64,000 nt of DNA. Source: Nocardioides speluncae. Lineage in GTDB: Bacteria > Actinomycetota > Actinomycetes > Propionibacteriales > Nocardioidaceae. Position 1 is the stretch's first letter; each line of letters begins with the position of its first letter. A program made the position numbers and the translations under genes. The stretch is taken from assembly GCF_003121585.1 (NCBI RefSeq), contig NZ_QEOO01000015.1, positions 62,001-126,000 on the forward strand. The letters are read 5' to 3'. Shown here one piece after another: positions 26,539 to 36,735 of this stretch. The notes beneath the pieces are model-generated. The model made no database searches, had not been told where the DNA came from, and was given only the letters and a program-made list of their open reading frames with translations.

Positions 26539-27753
26539 ATGCCCGAGGCCGTGATCGTCTCTGCCGCCCGTACGCCGATCGGTCGTGCGTTCAAGGGCTC
26601 GCTGAAGGACCTCCGCCCCGACGACCTGGCGGCGTTCGCCATCCAGACCGCGCTGGACAAGATCCCGGCGCTGGACCCGCACACCATCGACGACGTCTAC
26701 CTCGGCTGCGGACTGCCCGGCGGCGAGAGCGGCTTCAACATGGCCCGGATCGTCAACGTGCTGCTCGGCCTCGACGACGTCCCGGGCGCGACCCTGACCC
26801 GCTACTGCGCGTCATCGGTGCAGACCAGCCGGATGGCCTTCCACGCGATCAAGGCCGGCGAGGGCGACATCTTCGTCTCCGCCGGCGTCGAGACCGTCTC
26901 GCGGTTCGCGAAGGGCAACTCAGACAGCCACCCAGACACCAAGAACCCGCTCTTCGAGGACGCGGTCGCGCGAACCGAGAAGTTCGCGGCGGGGGGCCAG
27001 ACCTGGCACGACCCGCGCGAGGACGACGTCATCCCCGACGCGTACATCGCGATGGGCCAGACCGCCGAGAACGTCGCCCAGCTCAAGGGCCTCACCCGCC
27101 AGGAGCTCGACGAGTTCGGCGTCCGCTCGCAGAACCTCGCCGAGAAGGCGATCGCCGACGGCTTCTGGGAGCGTGAGATCACCCCGGTCACCACCCCGGA
27201 CGGCACCGTCGTATCGACCGACGACGGGCCGCGCGCGGGCGTGACCTACGAGGCCGTGTCCGGGCTGAAGCCGGTCTTCCGGCCCGACGGCGTGGTGACC
27301 GCCGGCAACTGCTGTCCACTCAACGACGGCGCGGCCGCGGTCGTGATCATGTCCGACACCAAGGCCGCCGAGCTCGGGCTCACCCCGCTGGCGCGGATCG
27401 TGGCCACCGGCGTCTCCGGGCTCTCCCCGGAGATCATGGGCCTCGGACCGGTCGAGGCGACCAAGCGCGCGCTGGCGCACGCCGGCATGTCGATCGGCGA
27501 CATCGACCTGGTCGAGATCAACGAGGCGTTCGCCGCGCAGGTGGTGCCGTCGTACCAGGAGCTCGGCATCGACCTGGACCGGCTCAACATCAACGGCGGC
27601 GCGATCGCGGTCGGCCACCCGTTCGGCATGACCGGCGCCCGCCTGCAGAACACGATGCTCAACTCGCTGGACTGGCACGACAAGTCCACCGGCCTGATCA
27701 CCATGTGCGTCGGCGGCGGCCAGGGCATGGCGCTGATCCTCGAGCGGCTGTAG
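26539..27753 (+). CDS. Acetyl-CoA C-acyltransferase (thiolase)
   Basis: A 404-residue type II thiolase. It has MPEAVIVSAARTPIGRAFKGSL at the start, the nucleophilic Cys in RYCASSVQT, NINGGAIAVGHPFGMTGAR with the catalytic His, and the second Cys in MCVGGGQGMALI. It catalyses reversible thiolysis of 3-ketoacyl-CoA in beta-oxidation or condensation of acetyl-CoA. No other beta-oxidation gene is adjacent. The ATG at 26539 has GGAAACGGAG upstream. It ends 18 bp before a strong hairpin. Confidence 0.95.
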   Translation: MPEAVIVSAARTPIGRAFKGSLKDLRPDDLAAFAIQTALDKIPALDPHTIDDVYLGCGLPGGESGFNMARIVNVLLGLDDVPGATLTRYCASSVQTSRMAFHAIKAGEGDIFVSAGVETVSRFAKGNSDSHPDTKNPLFEDAVARTEKFAAGGQTWHDPREDDVIPDAYIAMGQTAENVAQLKGLTRQELDEFGVRSQNLAEKAIADGFWEREITPVTTPDGTVVSTDDGPRAGVTYEAVSGLKPVFRPDGVVTAGNCCPLNDGAAAVVIMSDTKAAELGLTPLARIVATGVSGLSPEIMGLGPVEATKRALAHAGMSIGDIDLVEINEAFAAQVVPSYQELGIDLDRLNINGGAIAVGHPFGMTGARLQNTMLNSLDWHDKSTGLITMCVGGGQGMALILERL

Positions 27754-27771
27754 CGGCACTCGCCCGGACGT

Positions 27772-27813
27772 AGTACGACGCGCCCGCCGGTCCGCCGGTG
27801 GGCGCGTCGTACT
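27772..27813. terminator. Bidirectional terminator hairpin
   Basis: A 19-bp inverted repeat (27772-27790 with 27795-27813) with a single G-U-compatible mismatch and a 4-nt loop lies between the convergent thiolase and YceI genes. No T-run is present. Confidence 0.85.
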
Positions 27814-27822
27814 GCTTCTAGC

Positions 27823-28365
27823 TCAGGCGTCCTGGTCGAGCACGGCCTGGACCGACAGGGTGATCGAGACCTTGTCACCGATCACGAACCTGCCGCCGTC
27901 GAGCGGGATGTTGAAGTCGATGCCGAAGTCCTTGCGGTTGATCTCGGTGGTGGCCTCGAAGCCGATCCGCTGGCCGCCGTAGGCATCGGCGTCAAGTCCG
28001 AGGAACTCCACGTCCAGGGTCACCGGACGGGTGACGCCCTTGATGGTCAGGTCGCCGGTCGCCGTCGTACCGTCGAACGCGGTGCTGGTGAACGTCATCG
28101 GACCGGTCTTCTCGACGTCGAAGAAGTCGGAGGAGCGCAGGTGCCCGTCACGCTGGGCGTCGCGGGTGTTGATCGAGTTGAGGTCGATGCTGGCCTCGGC
28201 CTTGGTCTCGGCGACGGAGGTCCCGGTGACGACCTTGCCCTCGAAGGACTCGAACTGGCCACGGACCTTGGTCATCAAGTGACGAACGGTGAAGCCGACC
28301 TCGGAGTGGCTCGGGTCGATGGTCCAGGTGCCGGCGATCAGGTGGGACTCGGTGTTCACGGTCAT
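27823..28365 (-). CDS. YceI-family lipocalin-like isoprenoid-binding protein
   Basis: A 180-residue protein of the YceI family. GTWTIDPSHSEVGFTVRHL is the family's opening motif, and GDLTIKGVTRPVTLDVEFLG and RKDFGIDFNIPLDGGRFVIGD complete the beta-barrel pattern. Members bind long polyprenoids, although this copy has no signal peptide and so is cytoplasmic. The start ATG (28363-28365) has TAAGGAG upstream. A palindrome in its promoter and the divergent MarR gene suggest repression by that regulator. Confidence 0.92.
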   Translation of the reverse strand: MTVNTESHLIAGTWTIDPSHSEVGFTVRHLMTKVRGQFESFEGKVVTGTSVAETKAEASIDLNSINTRDAQRDGHLRSSDFFDVEKTGPMTFTSTAFDGTTATGDLTIKGVTRPVTLDVEFLGLDADAYGGQRIGFEATTEINRKDFGIDFNIPLDGGRFVIGDKVSITLSVQAVLDQDA

Positions 28366-28385
28366 GCTTGACTGCTCCTTAGGTA

Positions 28386-28399
28386 GTTGAACATTCAAC
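28386..28399. promoter_or_regulatory. Palindromic MarR-type operator candidate
   Basis: GTTGAACATTCAAC (28386-28399) has 6-bp perfect arms around a CA centre and is extended outwards by AGGTA/CCTAA. It sits between the divergent YceI and MarR starts, 21 bp upstream of the YceI ATG. AT-rich TTGAA-type palindromes are typical of MarR sites. Confidence 0.7.
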
Positions 28400-28466
28400 C
28401 TAATGCTTCAGCGTACACGCTTATTCCCGCGGTCCAGAATGTGCCACTCTCGCTAAACTGCCCGAC

Positions 28467-28955
28467 ATGTCCGACGAGACCGAGACCCGGTGGCTGGACG
28501 CGACGCAACAACGCTCGTGGCGCGCGCTGGTGATAGGCACGACCCTGCTGATGGACCGGCTCGATGACGATCTCCGCAAGGGCTTCGGCCTATCGCTGAC
28601 CGAATACGAGATCCTGGTCCGGCTGTCCGAGCGCGAAGGCAGGCAGATGCGGATGGCGGCGCTGGCCGACGCCCTTCGCCACAGCCGGAGCCGGGTGACC
28701 CACACCGTGGCGCGGATGGAGAGGGCGGGTCTCATCGAGCGCTGTACGGCGGCCGACGACGGCCGCGGCATCATCGCGACGATGACTGACGAAGGCTGGG
28801 ACCTGCTCGTGCGAGCCGCGCCGCTGCACGTGACCAGCGTGCGCGACAACCTCGTCGACCTGTGCGACGAAGACGACTTCGCCGCCGTCGGCCGGGTCAT
28901 GAACGCGGTTGCCGACCGACTTGTCGGCGACCACCCCGAGGTCGACATCCGGTGA
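28467..28955 (+). CDS. MarR-family transcriptional regulator
   Basis: A 162-residue winged-helix regulator. SLTEYEILVRLSEREGRQMRMAALAD leads into the recognition helix HSRSRVTHTVARMERAGLIER and the wing CTAADDGRGIIATMTDEG. It probably represses itself and the divergent yceI. The start ATG is at 28467. Its TGA stop codon overlaps the first unit of the repeat array that follows. Confidence 0.92.
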   Translation: MSDETETRWLDATQQRSWRALVIGTTLLMDRLDDDLRKGFGLSLTEYEILVRLSEREGRQMRMAALADALRHSRSRVTHTVARMERAGLIERCTAADDGRGIIATMTDEGWDLLVRAAPLHVTSVRDNLVDLCDEDDFAAVGRVMNAVADRLVGDHPEVDIR

Positions 28956-29091
28956 CCCGGCCCGTGTTGACGCTGTAAGGCGCCGACCCGGCCCGTGTTG
29001 ACACAAACCATGTCAACACGGGCCGGGTCGGCGGTCTATCTCGTGAACACGGGCCGGGTCGGCGCTTGGACCCGTCAATACGGGCCGGGTC
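28954..29091. repeat. Five-unit bidirectional repeat array at a convergent junction
   Basis: The 18-bp unit GACCCGGCCCGTGTTGAC occurs at 28954 and 28985, and its reverse complement occurs at 29012 (exact), 29043 and 29074 (one mismatch each). Start-to-start distances are 31, 27, 31 and 31 bp. The first unit uses the last two bases of the MarR stop codon, and the array ends 7 bp before the EttA stop. The two central units form an 18-bp-stem hairpin. Confidence 0.9.
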
Positions 29092-29098
29092 GCGGGTC

Positions 29099-30781
<1,683 letters not shown>

Positions 30782-30949
30782 GGTCCCGGAGCCTATCTGG
30801 CGACCCGGGGGTGTCTCCCAATCCGGGTGGGACCGGGGCCGGTCTGAGACCGGGCCGTGCCGCCACCGCGTCTGGTGGGGTGAGGGCCGCCAACGGGGAG
30901 GCCCGGACGGGACACGACATGATGAATACCAGACGACGGGAGGGCGCGC

Positions 30950-31468
30950 GTGAGCCAGCGTCAGAAGCTCGATGACGAGTTCGCGGCGTTCGTCGCGGCA
31001 CAGTCGCACAGCTTGCTCCGCAAGGCCTGGCTGCTCACCACGTCGCGGCACCGGGCCGAGGACCTGGTGCAGTCGGCGCTGGCGAAGACGTACGCCGCGT
31101 GGTCACGAGTGCGGCGGGCCGACGACCCGGTCGCCTACACCCACGCGATCGTCACCAAGACGTTCCTCAGCGAACGCCGCCGGCGCAGCAGCAGTGAGCT
31201 GCCGGTCGCCGAGCCGATCGACACTGCGACCGCCGACGAGGCGGCCGACGTTACCGACCGGCTGCTGCTGATGGCGGCGCTGCGCCAGCTCGACCGGCTC
31301 GACCGGGCCGTGGTCGTCCTCCGCTACTGGGACGACCGCAGCGTGGCCGACACCGCACGCCAGCTCGACCTCACCGAGGCCGCGGTCAAGAACCGCAGCC
31401 TGCGCGCACTGCGCACCCTCCAGTCAGATCCTCACCTCTCAGACCTTGCAACGGGGAGCAACCCATGA
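30950..31468 (+). CDS. SigE-type ECF RNA polymerase sigma factor
   Basis: A 172-residue sigma-70 factor with region 2 (LLRKAWLLTTSRHRAEDLVQSALAKTY) and region 4 (LDRAVVVLRYWDDRSVADTARQLDLTEAAVKNR). The layout matches the actinobacterial SigE family RNA polymerase sigma factors that are paired with a membrane protein. A palindrome CCGGTCTGAGACCGG lies at 30839-30853 upstream. The start is GTG at 30950. Its stop overlaps the next start by ATGA, so sigma factor and partner are coupled. Confidence 0.9.
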   Translation: MSQRQKLDDEFAAFVAAQSHSLLRKAWLLTTSRHRAEDLVQSALAKTYAAWSRVRRADDPVAYTHAIVTKTFLSERRRRSSSELPVAEPIDTATADEAADVTDRLLLMAALRQLDRLDRAVVVLRYWDDRSVADTARQLDLTEAAVKNRSLRALRTLQSDPHLSDLATGSNP

Positions 31469-32301
31469 CCACTCCACATGACCTCGAAGACCAGGTGCGC
31501 AACCGCTTCGAGCGCACCATGTCCGACACCACCGCACCTGTCGACGCCTTCCGTACCGGCGCCGTCGCCCGCGGCCGCAGACTCCGGCGCCGTCGCCGGA
31601 CGCTGATTACCGTCAGCGCGATCACCGCGATCGCGGTCACCGGCCTCGGCATCCAGCAGGCCAGCGGCGGCTCGACCGCCCGCGAGTCGACCGACTACGC
31701 CGGCAACGGCTTGCCGGACGTCAAGCAGGCGGCCACCCCGTCGGTCAGCTGGTGGGACCTGCCTGCGTCGGAGATGGTCGCCCGACTCGAGCCGTTGCTG
31801 TCCACCGGAGTCCGGATCGTCGATCCACTGATCCGCGAGCCGGGCGCGACCGAGGAGAACTTCGGCTTCCTGATCTCGGGGATCACCTCACCCACCAGCG
31901 GCGGAACCGGTGGGTTCAACATGATCTTCTACAGCCCCGAGCAGCCGGACGAGGCCGTTCGCGACGACGGCAATGACCCCGGAGATTCCATGACGATCAT
32001 GGCGGAGGGGCCACGGTATGAGCAGCAGGTTGACTGCACCTGGCTCCTGTCGCAAAACAAGACAGGGGCGACATGCGACCAGCTCACCGGTCCGGGCGGG
32101 GAGCGCGCCATTCTCATGGAGGACGCGTACGACGGCATCGAGCTCATCGAGTTCCGGATGCTGCGCACCGACGGCTCGATGATGTACGTCTCCACGTCCA
32201 ACTCCAGCCAGGACAAGTGGAACGAGCCGACCTCCTATGCGCTCGCGCTGACCCCCGCGCAGGTACGGGCGATCGGTGAGAGCGACGTCTGGTACGACTG
32301 A
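31465..32301 (+). CDS. Membrane protein paired with a SigE-type sigma factor
   Basis: A 278-residue protein with a cytoplasmic N-terminal part of about 45 residues (MTTPHDLEDQVRNRFERTM), a very basic stretch RRLRRRRRT, one membrane helix (LITVSAITAIAVTGLGI) and an extracytoplasmic domain with two Cys (VDCTWLL, ATCDQL) that could pair. Such proteins directly downstream of SigE-type sigma genes are thought to act like anti-sigma factors; that role is inferred from position and topology, since no ZAS motif is visible. Confidence 0.72.
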   Translation: MTTPHDLEDQVRNRFERTMSDTTAPVDAFRTGAVARGRRLRRRRRTLITVSAITAIAVTGLGIQQASGGSTARESTDYAGNGLPDVKQAATPSVSWWDLPASEMVARLEPLLSTGVRIVDPLIREPGATEENFGFLISGITSPTSGGTGGFNMIFYSPEQPDEAVRDDGNDPGDSMTIMAEGPRYEQQVDCTWLLSQNKTGATCDQLTGPGGERAILMEDAYDGIELIEFRMLRTDGSMMYVSTSNSSQDKWNEPTSYALALTPAQVRAIGESDVWYD

Positions 32302-32314
32302 TCGGCGCGGCGAC

Positions 32315-32347
32315 CTCGGCCCGTCGGCAACCGCCCGGCGGGCCGAG
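32315..32347. terminator. Bidirectional terminator hairpin
   Basis: CTCGGCCCG (32315-32323) pairs with CGGGCCGAG (32339-32347) in the 53 bp between the convergent stops at 32301 and 32355. Confidence 0.7.
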
Positions 32348-32354
32348 CGCTGCT

Positions 32355-32816
32355 TCAGGCGGCCGCGGGCTGTACCAACTCTCCGTCGGAGTCCAGGCGC
32401 GGGCCGTCCTCGTCGTACGCGTGGATAGTCTGCTGGACGTCGTCGCCACCGTGCAGCCTGCGCGGGGCCTTGGTGAACTGCGCCGTACCGCGGGAGAGGT
32501 CGTGACCGACCGAGGTGGCGACCACGATGTAGCGGACCGAGGTCTCGGTCGGGCTCTTCTCCCAGACGTCGGCGACGAGCTTGCCGTGCACGATCACGGC
32601 CTCGCCGTTGCGAATCGACTGATGGACGTTCAGCGCCAGCGAACGCCAGCACTTCACGGTGAACCAGACGGTCTCGCCGTCGGCCCAGGCGCCGTCGCGG
32701 AAGTGTCGCGGGGTAGACCCGACCCGGAAGGACGCGACCTGGGCGCCGCCTCGGGTCTCGGAGAGGCTGACGTCGCTGCCGACCCAGCCCTCGAAGGTGA
32801 CGTAGGTGTCGTTCAT
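32355..32816 (-). CDS. Single-stranded DNA-binding protein (short paralogue)
   Basis: A 153-residue OB-fold protein. MNDTYVTFEGWVGSDVSLSE, ASFRVGSTPRHFRDGAW and WFTVKCWRSLALNV followed by GEAVIVHGKLV are the standard SSB strands. The C terminus ends GELVQPAAA and lacks the acidic D-D-I-P-F-type tip through which housekeeping SSBs recruit partners. It is therefore more likely a secondary SSB (SsbB-like, used in differentiation or competence in actinobacteria) than the essential one. The start ATG is at 32814-32816. Confidence 0.88.
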   Translation of the reverse strand: MNDTYVTFEGWVGSDVSLSETRGGAQVASFRVGSTPRHFRDGAWADGETVWFTVKCWRSLALNVHQSIRNGEAVIVHGKLVADVWEKSPTETSVRYIVVATSVGHDLSRGTAQFTKAPRRLHGGDDVQQTIHAYDEDGPRLDSDGELVQPAAA

Positions 32817-32882
32817 GGTTTCTGCTCCTAGCTGTCGTGTTCGATGAACGACAACCAGCGTCGCCAGCGCCACCGACAGCCA

Positions 32883-32898
32883 GCGCCCGAGCGGGCGC
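32883..32898. terminator. Terminator-like hairpin
   Basis: GCGCCCG and CGGGCGC are separated by AG (32883-32898) in the 155-bp gap between the GTPase operon end (32972) and the SSB start (32816). It probably ends the PrsW-GTPase transcript. No other gene is seen in the gap. Confidence 0.55.
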
Positions 32899-32971
32899 AG
32901 CCTGTGGAGAAATCCGCGGTGCAGAAATTGTGGACGGTTAGTGGGCCGCCGACAGCCAAAGGACGCAGAGG

Positions 32972-34633
32972 TCAGCTGAGGGCCTGGTTGAGCCCGTTCC
33001 GCAGCGCGTAGAAGGCCTGCAGCTCCTGGTCGATCGGCTTCACGATCATCTCCTCGGCCACCTTGTGTACGCCGCCACGCAGCCGCCGGTCCGCGACCCG
33101 GGCGCGGCTGCGCGCGGTGATGCTGACCAGCCACCGGCACACGAACGCCAGCAGCCAGCCGAGCAGTACGCCGCCCACCAGTAGCAGCGCCGGCACCGGA
33201 ATCGGCCCGAGCGACGGCGTATCGGGCACCTCGTCGTCCATCTGCAGGTAGGAGAAGACGAACAGCGCCGTCAGCCACAGCAGGCCGCCGATCGCGGACA
33301 GGATCAGCATCCACTGGATGAAGCGGACCAGCCCAGCCCACACCGGCAGCTTGTCGACGCCGAGATCGGTATCGGCGACCGTGGTGTCGAGTCGGTCGGT
33401 GATATCGGTGAGGTTGGAGACCGATGCCTTGCGGACCGCCGTCGCCCACGGCTTGGCCAGCCCCTCGGACACGTCGTCCGCCACGCCGCGCACCGCCGCG
33501 TCGACCCGCGCCCGCTGTACCTGCGTGGCTTCCGGGACCGAGGTCCGAGCGGTGCTGGTCAGCTCCTTGACGGACGACCCGAAGCCGAGGTGCAGCCGTC
33601 GCAGCGGGTCCGGCTTCAGCTTGGTGAACCACGCGATCGCCGGCCAGCCGGTCGACCGGTTGGCGCGCAGCCGCGTCGACTTCTCGACCGCGTCGACCAC
33701 CATGGGGATGCCGGCAGCATCGGACAGCGCGTCCTCGAGCTCGGCGACCCGCTCCTTGGACAGCTTGCGAGGCTCGGTGGCACCGGCCTCCTGCTGCAGC
33801 TGGGTCGCGGCCTGCTTCAGGTCGGCGTCGAGCCGGATCTTGGTCGCCTTCTTCTCGTGCGCCCGGCGCGCGATCTCGTTCTTCAGCGACTCCACGCCGA
33901 TGCCGTGCCGGGCGCTGATCGGCACGATCGGTACCGAGTCCAGGCCGTCGTTGTCGAGCAGCCGGCGTACGTCGTCGACCATCGCGTCGCGCCGGTCCTC
34001 AGCCACCGTGTCGATGTGGTTGAGCACCACCATCATGACGTCCTTGTGGGAGGCCAGCGGCTTCAGGTAGCGGTCGTGGATCGCGGCGTCGGCGTACTTC
34101 TGCGGGTCCAGCACCCAGACCAGCACGTCGGCGAGCTTCACCAGCCGGTCGACCTCGAGATGGTGGGTGACCTCGGTCGAGTCGTGGTCGGGCAGGTCCA
34201 GGAGTACGACGCCCTGCAGCGCCTTGTCCTCGTGACCGGTGTCGAGCATCGAGTCCCGCGTGACCTGGTGCCGCTGAGGGATGCCGAGCCACTCGAGGAG
34301 CTCGGGAGCGCCCTCCGAGCCCCACACGCACGCCATCGCCCAGGACGTCGTGGGGCGTCGTACGCCGACCGCGGCCAGCTCCAGGCCGGACAGCGCGTTG
34401 AACGTCGACGACTTGCCGGAGCCGGTCGCTCCCGCGATCCCGACGACGGTGTGGTTGGCCGAGAGACGGAGCCTGCTGGAGGCGCGCCCGACCACCTCGG
34501 CGGCAGCATCCACCGAGGAGTCGTCAAGGCGGCCGCGGGCAGCCCGTACGGCAGCTTCGAGTCCAGCGACTCGAGTACCGATATCGGTGCCGCGGCTGAC
34601 CAGCTTCTTGGCCCCGTCGAGCAAGGACGTCAA
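32972..34633 (-). CDS. YfjP/dynamin-like membrane GTPase
   Basis: A 553-residue protein with a GTPase domain: G1 GATGSGKSS, G3 DLPDHDS and G4 NHID, preceded by a helical segment. Two membrane helices (WMLILSAIGGLLWLTALFVF and PVPALLLVGGVLLGWLLAFV) lie near residues 440-510, followed by a basic segment. This is the layout of the YfjP/bacterial dynamin-related group. The start is TTG at 34633, chosen because GGGAG lies 5 nt upstream. It is 54 bp downstream of a second GTPase gene, and the pair resembles dynamin-like A/B pairs that act as partners in membrane remodelling. The role is inferred. Confidence 0.82.
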   Translation of the reverse strand: MTSLLDGAKKLVSRGTDIGTRVAGLEAAVRAARGRLDDSSVDAAAEVVGRASSRLRLSANHTVVGIAGATGSGKSSTFNALSGLELAAVGVRRPTTSWAMACVWGSEGAPELLEWLGIPQRHQVTRDSMLDTGHEDKALQGVVLLDLPDHDSTEVTHHLEVDRLVKLADVLVWVLDPQKYADAAIHDRYLKPLASHKDVMMVVLNHIDTVAEDRRDAMVDDVRRLLDNDGLDSVPIVPISARHGIGVESLKNEIARRAHEKKATKIRLDADLKQAATQLQQEAGATEPRKLSKERVAELEDALSDAAGIPMVVDAVEKSTRLRANRSTGWPAIAWFTKLKPDPLRRLHLGFGSSVKELTSTARTSVPEATQVQRARVDAAVRGVADDVSEGLAKPWATAVRKASVSNLTDITDRLDTTVADTDLGVDKLPVWAGLVRFIQWMLILSAIGGLLWLTALFVFSYLQMDDEVPDTPSLGPIPVPALLLVGGVLLGWLLAFVCRWLVSITARSRARVADRRLRGGVHKVAEEMIVKPIDQELQAFYALRNGLNQALS

Positions 34634-34686
34634 TTTTCTCCCTCAGCGCAGTTGCAACTGACTATTTTGCCTGAGCAACCGCCACT

Positions 34687-36735
34687 CTATTCACCCGCGC
34701 GGTGTGTCTTCGCACGCTGGGCACCAGCAAAGCGCAGATCGTCGACTCGTCGTGCCGCCGTCCTCATCTGTTCGGCGACGTCCGGAGCAAGCTCCAACGA
34801 GTCGACGAGGCCGGTATAGCGCACCCGCTCGTCGTCCAGCAAGAGCCGGACCCTGCGGTCGAGATCTTTGCGTGCCCGCTCGGCGAGCGTCCGCACCGCC
34901 TGGTCGCCGAAGACGGCCTCCAGCAGCTTCTGGCCGAGAACGGCCGAACCGCCCGCGATGCCGACCTCGGTACCGGTCACGCCGGCGGTGTGAGCGAAGA
35001 CCACGACCATCAGTGCGACCGACAGCCCGTTGACGCCGAACGCCAGGAACCGCGCGGTCTGTCGCTTGTCGGCACCTTCAGTGCGGACCATGTCGAGTAC
35101 GTCGGACTGCCAGTCGCGTACGGCGCGCTCGGCCTTGCGCCGGAAGTCGCGGGAGGCGCGGCCCAGGTCCTGACCGGCGTCACCGAGCAGCTGCTGCCCG
35201 GCCGCGGTCGACTGCCACGAGACCTCGGCGCGCTCGGCGGCCGCCTCGGCATGCTCCAGGATCAGCGTCTCTAGGCCGGACTCGACGGCGACCGTGACCC
35301 GCTCGGCCTGCTGCGGCTTGCCCTTGAGCGTGTTGAAGAGCTTGTCCCGCAGCCGCCCGATCCGGGTCTCCAGGTTGCGCAGCAGCTCACCGGTGCCGAC
35401 GAACTCCTGCCAGCGGGCCAGTACCTCACCGCGCAGCAGGGTCCCGTCGGCGGAGGCCTTGTCGATCGCGGCGATCGACTCGTCGTACGCCTTGTCGGCG
35501 TCATCGCGGAGCCGCCGGGCCGCCTCGACCTGGTCCCCGCTCGCGTCGGCCACGGCGTACGTGCGCCGCGAGACCGTGCGGATCGCGCCCTCGAGGGTCT
35601 GCTTCACCACCAGGGTCCGGGCGTCGGCGTCCTCGGCCAGGCTCGTGAGCCACTCGCTGATCTCGGCCACCGACTGCGGGGGCAGCAGCCCCTCCTCGTC
35701 GATGCCGCCCTCCAGCACCGTGAACAGCGGCGAGTCCTTCAGGCCGCGGCTGGCCAGCATCCGGGCCAGGTGGGTCGAGACCGTCTCCACGGCTTCGTCC
35801 GGGGTCCGGTCGAGCACGATCGCGACCGCCGTCGACCGCTCCGCCGCCTGCTTCAGGAAGCCCCACGGCACCTGGTCGGCGTACCGCGCCGCCGAGGTCA
35901 CGAACATCCACAGGTCTGCGGCGGCGAGCAGCTGCGCGGCCAGCGTCCGGTTGCGCTCCTCGACCGAGTCAATGTCGGGCGCGTCCAGGATCGCCAGGCC
36001 GGGCGTCAGCGCGTCGGACGGCACCAGCTGGAGCGCCGTCGGGTCGGTGGTCGGCTTCTCGACCCGCTCCAGGTCGGGCAGGATCCGGTCCTGGCCGAAC
36101 CACTTGGCGTCGTCGGGGTGGTGGACCAGCACCGGTGAGCGCGTGGTCGGCCGGAGTACGCCGGGCTCGGTCACCCGCTTGCCGACCAGGGAGCTGACCA
36201 GGGTCGACTTGCCGGCGCCGGTCGAGCCGCCCACCACCGTCAGCAGCGGAGCGTCGATCGTCATCAGCCTCGGGATGACGTAGTCCTCGAGCTGGTCGAC
36301 CATCTCCCGCTGCGCGGTGCGCTGCTCTTCGACCTTCGGGACGTCCAGCGGGAACTTGGCGTCCTGGAGCCCGCTGCGCAGCCGCACCAGCGCGGTCAGC
36401 ATCTGGGTCGCGTCGACCTCGATCGGCTCGGAAACGCCCTTGCCGTGCTTCTTGGGGGGCTGCTTGCCCTTCTGCTTGGGCGCGTCCTTGGCCTTCGGGC
36501 CCTGGTGCTTGGGCTGGGGACTGGTGGCCGTGGCCGGTGCCGTCACCGGGGTGGCCGGCTTCGCCAGACTTGGCTTCTCGGCTGCCTTCTCGGCCGGCTT
36601 CTCCGCCGGCTTTTGCGCAGCCTTCTTGGCGGGCTTCTCGGCCGGCTTCTCGGCCGGCTTCTCGGCCGGCTTCTCGGCCGGCTTCTCGGCCGGCTTCTCG
36701 GGCGGCGCGCCCTTGCCGGTGGGATTTTCGATCAT
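34687..36735 (-). CDS. Dynamin-like GTPase with Lys-Pro-Ala-Glu repeat N terminus
   Basis: A 682-residue protein. The first 100 residues are a low-complexity tract of KPAE repeats and Lys/Pro/Ala-rich sequence. The GTPase domain follows with GGSTGAGKSTLVSSLVG, DAPDIDS and VLDRT. A long helical region and one or two hydrophobic segments (LMVVVFAHTAGVTG) come near residue 570. The start ATG overlaps the PrsW stop by ATGA. The repeat tract resembles the charged disordered tails of histone-like proteins and may bind nucleic acid or membrane lipid; that is speculation. Confidence 0.8.
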   Translation of the reverse strand: MIENPTGKGAPPEKPAEKPAEKPAEKPAEKPAEKPAKKAAQKPAEKPAEKAAEKPSLAKPATPVTAPATATSPQPKHQGPKAKDAPKQKGKQPPKKHGKGVSEPIEVDATQMLTALVRLRSGLQDAKFPLDVPKVEEQRTAQREMVDQLEDYVIPRLMTIDAPLLTVVGGSTGAGKSTLVSSLVGKRVTEPGVLRPTTRSPVLVHHPDDAKWFGQDRILPDLERVEKPTTDPTALQLVPSDALTPGLAILDAPDIDSVEERNRTLAAQLLAAADLWMFVTSAARYADQVPWGFLKQAAERSTAVAIVLDRTPDEAVETVSTHLARMLASRGLKDSPLFTVLEGGIDEEGLLPPQSVAEISEWLTSLAEDADARTLVVKQTLEGAIRTVSRRTYAVADASGDQVEAARRLRDDADKAYDESIAAIDKASADGTLLRGEVLARWQEFVGTGELLRNLETRIGRLRDKLFNTLKGKPQQAERVTVAVESGLETLILEHAEAAAERAEVSWQSTAAGQQLLGDAGQDLGRASRDFRRKAERAVRDWQSDVLDMVRTEGADKRQTARFLAFGVNGLSVALMVVVFAHTAGVTGTEVGIAGGSAVLGQKLLEAVFGDQAVRTLAERARKDLDRRVRLLLDDERVRYTGLVDSLELAPDVAEQMRTAARRVDDLRFAGAQRAKTHRAGE
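36632..36703 (-). repeat. 12-bp coding tandem repeat (KPAE)
   Basis: GGCTTCTCGGCC is repeated five times exactly (36632-36691) with a sixth degenerate copy to 36703, within the start of the GTPase gene. On the coding strand it gives Lys-Pro-Ala-Glu. Less regular copies continue towards 36580. Such a tract is prone to copy-number change. Confidence 0.9.

Noticed and set aside
28954..29091. Possible short CRISPR array
   Set aside because: Units are 18 bp with spacers of only about 9-13 bp, they occur in both orientations, and no cas genes are in the window.
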